From Chitinophaga terrae (ex Kim and Jung 2007) (GTDB lineage: Bacteria > Bacteroidota > Bacteroidia > Chitinophagales > Chitinophagaceae), in contig NZ_FNRL01000007.1 in NCBI RefSeq assembly GCF_900107795.1, positions 207,362 to 271,361 on the forward strand: a stretch of DNA of 64,000 nt. The letters are read 5' to 3'. How positions within the stretch are numbered: the first letter of the stretch is position 1; each line of letters begins with the position of its first letter. Positions 27,520 through 35,500 of the stretch are shown here, one piece after another. The notes beneath the pieces are model-generated. The model was not told the origin of the DNA and did not search any database. It worked only from the letters and a program-made list of their open reading frames with translations. The translations under genes and the position numbers were made by a program.

Positions 27520-29289
27520 CTATTCCTGGTAGAGATAATTGAAACGGCCTGCCGGCGCTACGTCTCCGTTGACAAGGAAATCAATGATATTTCCCTCTTC
27601 CTGCATGTTGTCCGACCATTTAAATTCAAAATTCAGTCCTCTACCTGCTGCATCCAGGTAAATACGTGGAATACGAAGTTCTAACTGGTTACTGTTGTAC
27701 TTAAATTCTACTTCTGCAACTTTTTGCCAGTTCCAGCCATTGATGGAACGTTCTAAAAATGCTTTGCCATTAGGAGTAACGCGGTTAACGACCAGGTCGT
27801 AACCTTCCCATCCGGTACTTTTCTCGCGATCTACGTCAATGAATAAACGCATCCATGCCGGATCAGACGAGGGCGTGAGCGGCGCTGCTGTTTCTACGTA
27901 GAAGTATACATAATCCTTATCCCTGGCCGTTCTTGCTGCTACAATATCGTTCCTGCCTGTTGTGTTGGTGTAGTGTGTTCCTTTAAATCCATCAGCATCC
28001 CTGTGCAGGGTGCTTCCTTTGTGCGCTTTGAAAAGCGGCGTTACGTTTTGCCATTCGGCAAATTCGCCATCGATCTTTATTGTTTTTTCGGGAGATGCTT
28101 TCCCTGGTGCAGGCATCCCCTTAAACCTGCGGATGTTGGCTACCAGCTGATAGTAATAGTTATCGTTATGTCCTCCTTTCATGGGCTCAATATCCCTGCT
28201 GTTCTCCGTATCGAATTCGTCCGGGAAAGCGTTTGGCTGTCCGCACCATACATCGTACCTGCCTGCTATCCATTCATTCCAACCTGTTACAAAAACCAGT
28301 TGTACATTTTGCTTAAGCGCATGATCCCATTGTTCCTGGAAATTAAGTCCATACTGGTATGCGTCCGGGCGCCTGTCGTGACCGTTCTTATCTGTATAAC
28401 TGCGTCCGAATGCTCCCCTTGCATTCATGGGATTCAGACCATTTGCCTTCGTCCAGTTTTGCGAAACGCCCACCGTCATTTGTTCGAAGCTGCCGTCGTC
28501 GTTCTTTGCAAAACCGTGCTGCGGGTAAATTTCCAGCCATCCCCAATGGTCATTCCGTTGCGGTCCTTTGTTATAAACAGGCTGGCCCGGGCGGAAGGTG
28601 AAAAAGTTACGGATCTCAGGATCTGTGATATTTTCCGGATAGGCCATGATCAATGGTTTTCCCTTCCACATAAACCATAGATCTTTGTATTTACCAGGTT
28701 TATACAAGTCGTTATACACCTGGTTGATAGCGCTCTTTGATCCGGGCGTTGCGCCGAAAGCCATCATAAACGCGATCTGCGGCGTACGCATCCCATTCTT
28801 TCTCGCTTCCGTGAATACTTCGCAAAGGTTCTGATAGGCCGACTTCCAAACCAGGTCGCCGTTCGTACAATCGAACATGATCATATCCACACCGGCATCA
28901 GACAGCATTTCAGCATGTTTCCATACTACCCACTTATCCATGTTCGTGTAGTAGCCGAAAAGCGGCTCATTCCAGAAATTCATAATGCCCTTGGGCCACG
29001 CAGGATGATTAAAATCGTATAGGGCATCCGGATGTTTTTCCAGGAATGCTGTTGTATTATGAGGCAGCAGATTTTTGCTTTGCTCATAATGCCAGGTCCA
29101 ATAAAACATACCTACAAATTTGTCTTTCTTCTCTTTTCCAACTTCCTGGTATGTTGGCAACTTCCTGCCGATTGCATCAGTGGCTGGCAAACCAGCGCTG
29201 TAGTTAATAAGCGGTTGTTGAGCAAAAGTTGAAGCAGCCAATAGTAATAAGATGCTGCTACATACTCCCCGCATCGCGTTTTTATTCAT
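27520..29289 (-). CDS. GH71/GH99-like (WbsX-like) secreted protein with a C-terminal CBM9-like domain
   Basis: A 589-residue exported protein. A signal peptide (ending near TFA-QQ, residue 24) is followed by a TIM-barrel-like part with FVGMFYWTWHYEQ, DVDMIMFDCTNG-like strand ends and VTGWNEWIAGRYD near residue 345; the WNEW motif is shared by GH71, GH99 and WbsX-like proteins. From about residue 425, KTIKIDGEFAEWQNV begins a beta-sandwich of the CBM9/DOMON type, which binds sugars. I infer an endo-acting glycosidase, perhaps on alpha-mannan, but the exact family is not certain. It is the promoter-proximal gene of the polysaccharide utilisation operon. Confidence 0.75.
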   Translation of the reverse strand: MNKNAMRGVCSSILLLLAASTFAQQPLINYSAGLPATDAIGRKLPTYQEVGKEKKDKFVGMFYWTWHYEQSKNLLPHNTTAFLEKHPDALYDFNHPAWPKGIMNFWNEPLFGYYTNMDKWVVWKHAEMLSDAGVDMIMFDCTNGDLVWKSAYQNLCEVFTEARKNGMRTPQIAFMMAFGATPGSKSAINQVYNDLYKPGKYKDLWFMWKGKPLIMAYPENITDPEIRNFFTFRPGQPVYNKGPQRNDHWGWLEIYPQHGFAKNDDGSFEQMTVGVSQNWTKANGLNPMNARGAFGRSYTDKNGHDRRPDAYQYGLNFQEQWDHALKQNVQLVFVTGWNEWIAGRYDVWCGQPNAFPDEFDTENSRDIEPMKGGHNDNYYYQLVANIRRFKGMPAPGKASPEKTIKIDGEFAEWQNVTPLFKAHKGSTLHRDADGFKGTHYTNTTGRNDIVAARTARDKDYVYFYVETAAPLTPSSDPAWMRLFIDVDREKSTGWEGYDLVVNRVTPNGKAFLERSINGWNWQKVAEVEFKYNSNQLELRIPRIYLDAAGRGLNFEFKWSDNMQEEGNIIDFLVNGDVAPAGRFNYLYQE

Positions 29290-29393
29290 AGTGGAATTCT
29301 GTTCTGGTTGACCCTCTGACTTGATTCACTGTGCACTGCCTGGCTGTTAAGCACAATTCAATATTAGCTATATAATTCAGCGCCGGCAACCTG
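29290..29393. other. Upstream region of the polysaccharide utilisation operon
   Basis: The gap from 29290 to 29604 holds no gene that I can support. This part should carry the operon promoter, but I found no clear TAnnTTTG element on the minus strand. The 10-bp repeat array at 29394-29463 and a terminator at 29567-29597 take up the rest. Confidence 0.4.
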
Positions 29394-29463
29394 CCCTATC
29401 ATGTACTATCCTGCTCTATCATGAACCATCCTGTACTGTCATGCACTATCCTGTACTATCCTG
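29394..29463. repeat. Seven-unit 10-bp tandem repeat array
   Basis: Seven head-to-tail units of exactly 10 bp, consensus (T/C)ACTATCCTG alternating in part with NNCTATCATG: units at 29394, 29404, 29414, 29424, 29434, 29444 and 29454. Decayed copies flank it on both sides. The period equals about one helical turn, so each unit faces the same side of the DNA. It starts 105 bases upstream of the first gene of the glycan operon. It could be a binding array or a simple-sequence expansion. Confidence 0.8.
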
Positions 29464-29566
29464 ATCTGTATAGAAGAAGAGATTAAACGGGGAAAATCAA
29501 TATGTTAAGAAAGGAAATGAGATTAGTGTTTGAAGGGGCTAACGTGAACGACTATTGGTAAAGGCA

Positions 29567-29597
29567 ATAAAAAACCGGGTAATTATTTTTACCCGGT
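29567..29597 (-). terminator. Terminator of the sterol desaturase gene
   Basis: A perfect 9-bp stem (ACCGGGTAA at 29574-29582 with TTACCCGGT at 29589-29597) with a six-base loop, followed on the minus strand by a run of T. It begins eight bases after the gene's stop at 29605. Confidence 0.85.
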
Positions 29598-29604
29598 CAA
29601 TGTT

Positions 29605-30519
29605 TTAAGATTTTACATATATCCCATTCTCTTCTTCCAGCAACTGTTTTTGAAGATCTTTGCTGGTAAGGGAATTACCGTCATGACTCCAGCCGGGCGG
29701 ATTAAAAAGATATCTTATTTTATCGATGATGGAAGGCGTTTTTTTCATGTCTTTACCCAATGCAATAAATTCATGGAAGATGATATTTACCGGTCCACGG
29801 TCTTCTACTTCTTTTACCAGCCCATATCGTACCTCATCTTCCGGCAATTCTTCCTGGAAAGTTCCGAACATCCTGTCCCAGATGATCAGCAGCATACCCA
29901 TATTTTTATCAAGATACCTTGCGTTGCTGGCATGATGCACCCGGTGATGAGAAGGCGTCACAAAAATATATTCGATGACGGGGTGCAGTTTCCCGATGGT
30001 TTGCGTATGTACCAGGTTCCCGTATATCTGGGTAACGTAATAGGCAAACAGGATATCGATGGCGCTGAAGCCCAGCAGTGCCAGCGGCACAAAGAAGAAC
30101 AGGCGATACATGGGTTCAAACACGCTGGAACGGAAGCCAGTGGTAAGGTTAAAATGTTCGGAAGAATGGTGTGTAACATGTACGGCCCAGAAAACACGAA
30201 CAAAGTGACCGGTGGTATGAAGCAACCAGTAAAGGAAATCCTGCAGCAGGACCAATACCGTCCAATACCAGAAAACGTTGGTAATGCGTACCATGCTGTA
30301 ATGCTGGTAGCAGTAATCGAGGAACAGGAAAGTTCCTGTTTTCATAACGAGGTTCACCAAAAAGTTTACGCCCATCAGGTAAATAGTAGTGAGCGTATCT
30401 TTGGTTTCATAAAGCTTTTTATCCTGTTTATAGCTGAAATAAGATTCCAGCAGGCTTAATACAACGATCAGCCCAAACAGGTAAAAAATGGCATCACTTA
30501 AGTGTTTCTCCGTCATCAT
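29605..30519 (-). CDS. Sterol desaturase / fatty acid hydroxylase family protein
   Basis: A membrane-bound di-iron oxygenase of about 304 residues. Four or five hydrophobic helices surround the histidine clusters that hold the iron pair: HTTGH, HVTHHSSEH, and HHRVHH followed by a conserved NKNMG-type loop and WDRMFGTF. Bacterial members hydroxylate or desaturate lipids, for example carotenoids, hopanoids or fatty acids; the substrate is not visible here. The start at 30519 is my choice, since it directly precedes the first helix; a reading from 30576 adds 19 residues of unclear value. It stands alone, with its own terminator. Confidence 0.85.
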   Translation of the reverse strand: MMTEKHLSDAIFYLFGLIVVLSLLESYFSYKQDKKLYETKDTLTTIYLMGVNFLVNLVMKTGTFLFLDYCYQHYSMVRITNVFWYWTVLVLLQDFLYWLLHTTGHFVRVFWAVHVTHHSSEHFNLTTGFRSSVFEPMYRLFFFVPLALLGFSAIDILFAYYVTQIYGNLVHTQTIGKLHPVIEYIFVTPSHHRVHHASNARYLDKNMGMLLIIWDRMFGTFQEELPEDEVRYGLVKEVEDRGPVNIIFHEFIALGKDMKKTPSIIDKIRYLFNPPGWSHDGNSLTSKDLQKQLLEEENGIYVKS

Positions 30520-30797
30520 AGGTAACGTGTTTCCAGGAATATTTACTCCTATAACCAAACAAAAACATGACTCCAAGAATTACAGTGTATTCATAGCTCG
30601 CCGTTTTGAGGTAACTGGTTCATAACCCAGAATTCAGCATAAAATGGTACTGAAGCATGGTATGAATGATGATTAAGGCAGCAATTCCCACATTCTCTAA
30701 AGTCGGGGCCGAAATTACATTAATTGTCAGGAAGTAACAAGACGCTTGACGACTTTTTATTATTTATACGAACCTATGATTAAACTTTAATTGAATT

Positions 30798-32129
30798 TTA
30801 ATATGCTTTGCCTTCTTTGGAAAGTTCCCGGAGGATGCCACGCTCGAGTAAATGCGCGTTTATTTTATCTTCTTTTCCTGCCATGGCAGTGAGGCAGCAG
30901 TAATGCGCGATGTTAACAATATTGGCTCCGGACAGCTTATAGCGCTGAGCAATGAATTGCAAATCGATGCTGGGGCAGGGCGCCAGCTTTTCGGGGAATG
31001 CCTTCTCCCATATTCTTAACTGTTCTTCAGGAGTTGGATACGGAAAATGGATCACTGACTGGAACCTTCTTACAAAAGCATCATCCATATTTCCTTTGAG
31101 GTTGCTGGCTAAAATTATCAGGCCATCAAAAGTCTCTATTCTTTGCATCAGGTACGATACCTCCTGGTTAGCGTACCTGTCGTGTGCATCCTTTACCTGC
31201 GTCCGTTTCCCGAAAAGGGCATCCGCTTCGTCGAAAAAGAGTATCCAGTTCCTGTTGGTGGCTTCTTCAAACAACCTGCTCAGGTTCTTTTCCGTTTCCC
31301 CGATGTATTTGGAAACGAGGTTAGAAAGGTCTATCCTGAAAACTGTTTGTCCGAACTCCTTCCCTAAAATGGCGGTAGATACAGTCTTACCGGTACCCGG
31401 AGGACCATAGAACAAGGCCCTGTATCCCGGGGTGACCTTGTTGCCCATACCCATATTCTCGGTCAATACCCGGTTATGAAAATGCCAGGCCCTTAATTCA
31501 GAAAGCTGATGACCGGTTTGAGGATTCAATACAACATCGTTCCAGGTTAATTTTGTTTTAAGCTCACCGGCCGGGAACTGCGAACTATAAACGGGCAGGT
31601 ATTCTTCCCCGGTTGTGAAGAACGTGATCATTGCCTGCGTGAGGATCAGTTTACCACTGATGAGGGGTTCTCCTTCAGGCGGAGTTTCCAGGGTAAGCAC
31701 CCGTTTTTCTGCGAAGAAATGGTTAGGATGAAAAGTTTTATGGAATAAGAGATGCCGTTCTTTCCAATTCTCTCCCACTATCAGGAATAAACCTGTTTCG
31801 GCAGTTGGCAGAAATCCCCTGAACTGCCGGCCTCTCAGGCCGCCGATAGGCGGAAAATCGCCCGGTTGCCCCAATGCTTCCTGGATCACCTCATCGAAAT
31901 ATCCGGGCCTGATATGCGGACATAGCGCTATCAGCAACCAGTAGTGATCAGCTAAAGTAAGTTGGTGCTTCCGCACATAGTCGGCCAGGGGCCCGCTGGC
32001 ATGGTCGAGGGATGGCAGTACCAATATCGGATCGCCTGCTTTGTTATGGAGGGCCTGGCTGATACGGGCATTCAGAAGGCCAGACAATGCCTGGAAATAG
32101 TATTCCCAGTTACTATCCTGTATCTGCAT
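30798..32129 (-). CDS. eCIS AAA+ ATPase (Afp15/Pvc15-like)
   Basis: A 443-residue ATPase and the last gene of the injection-system operon. The N-terminal half (about 1-200) is a family-specific domain; the AAA+ module has Walker A YGPPGTGKT (residues 241-249), Walker B WILFFDEAD (D300, E301) and an arginine-finger region DDAFVRRF. Homologues Afp15 and Pvc15 are required for particle assembly, and Pvc15 has been linked to loading cargo into the tube. Its position just after the candidate cargo genes fits that role. It is AAA+ and single-domain, unlike the two-domain ClpV that recycles type VI sheaths, so particles should fire once. Confidence 0.93.
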   Translation of the reverse strand: MQIQDSNWEYYFQALSGLLNARISQALHNKAGDPILVLPSLDHASGPLADYVRKHQLTLADHYWLLIALCPHIRPGYFDEVIQEALGQPGDFPPIGGLRGRQFRGFLPTAETGLFLIVGENWKERHLLFHKTFHPNHFFAEKRVLTLETPPEGEPLISGKLILTQAMITFFTTGEEYLPVYSSQFPAGELKTKLTWNDVVLNPQTGHQLSELRAWHFHNRVLTENMGMGNKVTPGYRALFYGPPGTGKTVSTAILGKEFGQTVFRIDLSNLVSKYIGETEKNLSRLFEEATNRNWILFFDEADALFGKRTQVKDAHDRYANQEVSYLMQRIETFDGLIILASNLKGNMDDAFVRRFQSVIHFPYPTPEEQLRIWEKAFPEKLAPCPSIDLQFIAQRYKLSGANIVNIAHYCCLTAMAGKEDKINAHLLERGILRELSKEGKAY

Positions 32130-32140
32130 AAATAAAAAAA

Positions 32141-32485
32141 TTATGATTTACCTGATGCGCTATCCATATTCGAAGCGGATGGCGGAAGAACTTTTTTCTG
32201 CACGGGTTTCTCTTCTTCCTTCTTATCGGCCTTTTGTACAGGTTTCTCTTCTTCCTTCTTATCGGCCTTTTGTACAGGTTTCTCCTCCTCCTTTTTATCA
32301 GCCTTTTGTACAGGTTTTTCCTCTTCTTTTTTATCAGCTTTCTGTACAGGTTTATCTTCTTCTTTTTTACCAGCTTCAGCACGTTGTAAACCGCCAAAGA
32401 ACGGTTCTTTCGCGCCCTTATCGAAGAAGGGGCCCTTTTTCTGGATGGCGGGGCGTTTTTTCTTACGGATACTTTTTGATCTCAT
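32141..32485 (-). CDS. Charged 12-residue-repeat protein in the eCIS operon
   Basis: A 114-residue protein I do not recognise. The N-terminal third is basic and contains GPFFDKGAKEPFFGGLQRAE; the middle is four and a half tandem copies of KADKKEEEKPVQ (about residues 39-98); the C-terminus is KVLPPSASNMDSASGKS. It has no signal peptide or membrane helix and is probably largely disordered or a single charged helix. The PFF motif recurs in the first 45 residues of the DUF4157 protein encoded just upstream, which hints at a shared loading signal. Codon frame and position, 18 bases after the cargo gene and 11 before the ATPase gene, support translation. Confidence 0.7.
   Translation of the reverse strand: MRSKSIRKKKRPAIQKKGPFFDKGAKEPFFGGLQRAEAGKKEEDKPVQKADKKEEEKPVQKADKKEEEKPVQKADKKEEEKPVQKADKKEEEKPVQKKVLPPSASNMDSASGKS
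32198..32377. repeat. 36-bp coding tandem repeat
   Basis: Four to five units of 36 bp encode KADKKEEEKPVQ. The two units nearest the 3' end of the gene are almost identical in DNA while the others differ at silent positions, so the array seems to grow or be homogenised at one end. The unit length is a multiple of three, so changes in copy number keep the frame. Confidence 0.85.
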
Positions 32486-32503
32486 ATTACCGGTATTATG
32501 TGA

Positions 32504-35500
32504 TTAACTATTTCCGGATGCCTGCGGTGCGGCCGGTTGCGCCTTCTTCTGTTGTTCCAGGGCATAGAGTTCAGCAGTGAAGCCATCTATATCGCCAGGC
32601 GATACCTGGTGCCTGAACATCCTGAACACCATTATTCTTGCAACCTTTTTCTCCAACGGGTCATCCGATTTTCTCAGTTCGGCCTTTAGATTTTCAAACT
32701 CTTCATACTCCTGGATCTTAACCTCTTCGTTAACGGAATCCAGTATAAAGGTTTGCATTTCCGGGTCATCTGCATATTTCTTTTGCAGGCTCTTAGCGTA
32801 TTCGGATGGAGAAAATTCATCATCGTTAACAGAAGCCTTCATATCCCGTGATATGTCGGCCCTTAGTTTATCTTTAGCCAGCTTTCTTTCATTTTTGGCA
32901 TCGCCGTTAATACCGCCGTCCAGCGCTGCCCGGCCCTGCTCTCCTGAGAAATTAGGCTGTTCTACATTCAGCTTACTAAAATCGTCGGGCGGTATGAGAT
33001 TTCCATTTTCGTCGAACTTAATTGGTACGCCCACTTTAAGACTTAACCCGCTCAGATCGGCGTCGCCTTCTGCCAGCACCCATTCCTTGTAGTACAGGTT
33101 AATGGTTGTCAGCCAGAGATCCAAATCAACGCTTACGCTGCCAGTAAGCCTGAAAATCGCTTTCGGGTTAACGGTGATGTAAGCCAGTATTTCTTTTAAC
33201 TGCAAGCCTTTTTCGTGGTTCCAGGTAGCGGTCATTTCCCCGCCCACTTCTCCTTCTACTCCGATACCTGCCTGGCCGCCAAGAGAGCCTTTAATAGTCG
33301 CTACCAGTACCTGGGCGCCAAGGGAGGCCTTAATCTCCATATACGCTTCCGCCAATGCTTTAGAACCAATCTTGCCTTTGATATCTACCTGGGCGCTGTC
33401 AATTTCATTAATATCAATTTCCCTGAATCCGATGGTCAGTTCCTGCAACACCAATGGCTCCCAGTTAAAGTTGAAATGTGCGCCACCGCTGATCTCAAAG
33501 AATATACTTACGCCAGGAATGCCTACCAGCGGTATTTTGATAGAAGGAAAATCAAAGAGCTTATGATGGAAATTGACACCCGGACCAAACGGCTGGATAT
33601 TGTTCACACCAATTTCGCCGGCCACAAGCAGTTTCTTATCAGGGGTGAAACGCGCTTTGATAGTACCTTTGACGCCTTTGAAGATTTCGACTGTCAGCTC
33701 GCCGTAGCCAAATACCAAGACCTTTCCGTCCTGCGGTTCTCCGGTCAGTTGTCCTTTTTCATCTACTCCCCTGTTAGTTAATCCAAGTTCCAGTTTTCCA
33801 ATGAACCTTCCTTTGTTGTAGTCCACAACCGCTCTTACATCCAATATTCCTTTGTCGTAAGAGAAGGTTACATTTGCTCCCAAACCCGGTACGCCAGGGA
33901 AGTCCGGCACTGCATTTCCTTTCACAGCAAAGCTCAGGTCTTCTCCTTTTTTGGAGGCGATTGTAACAGTAACGTTTCCTCCCTTCAACCCGGTCACTTC
34001 TCCCAACGTTGCTTCCGCTACGATCACAAAGTCGCCGTCTTTACCAATATTGGCGCTGATCTTCAAGGTTTTCAGGCCGGGCACTGTGAGGTTAGCCGTA
34101 CCCGTTACAATGATCACGCCTTCCGCATAATCGAAGTTCACCACGGCGTCTTTCACTCCCTTTACTTTACCGGCTCCAATCCTGGCTGTACCGCCGAACG
34201 ACCATCCCTTCTCGCTATGATAGCCGACCCGCAATTCTCCGTCGAACTTGGATTTGTCGAAAATAAATTTACCTGTCAGTTTAAATGCTTTACCGTCCGT
34301 ACCTGCGGTGATCTCGCCTTCACCCAGTTTATCCACCCTGAACCTGATCATACCGGAGAGGTCTATCTGGTCTTTTTTGGTAGAGTAGCTGATCATCAGG
34401 AACGCGTTCGTAACATTGAACAGTTTAGGGAAATTCTTCACGATCACGCCCATCGGTATAACAACCGTGAATTGCAGATCTCCTTTACTGATCAGGAAAT
34501 CGAGGTAGGCCCCTTTCAGCAGGTCTATATCCGGTTCGATGGTGCCTGTTACTACCAGGCCATTCTTCTCATCGATATAAAATTCGTTGACCGTAACAGG
34601 GCTCATACCTTTAAAACGGCTGCGGGTAAAGGCCCTGGTAGTTTTTATATAGTAGGTGTTCTTACGATTCGGAAGCTTTATTAGTTGTAATGTAATGTCG
34701 GGCGATTGTATCCGCTTGCTAAGGTCCTTGTTTAACCGGAACGTGATGTTGCCGTTATTCTCTGTATTCTGAATGGCCTGGAGATCTGAACTCACATAAT
34801 CCAGCCCGGGGTAAAAGTCTTTCACCTCTCCCTTCAGCGCATCATAGGCTTTCTTCATAGGCGTTCCCAGGCGCGCGCTGACATACAGGGTTACCTCTTT
34901 CTCGCTTCCGCCAAGGGCCTTCTTCTCCGCATCGTTCATCTCGCCTATCTTATTGATATGTTCCCCGTTCTTTATCTGGCCAAGGTCCCACCGGTTGCTG
35001 AAAGTACCTTTTGTCTGCAGTTTCCAGTCGTCAATTTTAAAGAAGACGGTTATCTCGGTCGCCGGGGCATCGAGGTTAGGCAGGTCAGGAAAGAAGCCCG
35101 GCGAATTTTCGTTCACGCTGTTAAATTCGCTCATGGCGCCGGCTATGCGCTTATTCCTCTCAATACGGATAGAAGAACCGCAGGAAGTATTTACCACTGC
35201 ATCCAGCAATTCGTAGTTGGTATGGTCGTCTACCCCGCCAAGTTGTTTCTCAACAATATGATCCACGTGGTGCGGCGTTCTTTTCCCGCCAACGTTCCAA
35301 TATGGGATATATAGTTGCGCCTTAATGGCATCGGCCGTACCGATAATATGATAGTCGGCCTGTTCATTCAGGCGGAAGAAATAAACGCCGCTGCTATCCG
35401 GTGTTGCTTTGGCCAGTACTTCATCGGCTTTCTTATCTACTTCTACTTTAACTTCCTTTTTCCAGTTACTTACCTGTTTGGATTCTTCAGGTTCGGCGGC

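Noticed and set aside
32198..32377. Regular 36-bp repeats that could be taken for a CRISPR array
   Set aside because: Units are directly joined with no unique spacers, lie in a coding frame, and no cas genes are present.
32113..32397. A 94-residue Lys/Arg-rich open frame on the minus strand overlapping the repeat protein
   Set aside because: A 36-bp repeat keeps more than one frame open. The frame of 32141-32485 has the correct gaps to both neighbours; this one overlaps the ATPase start.
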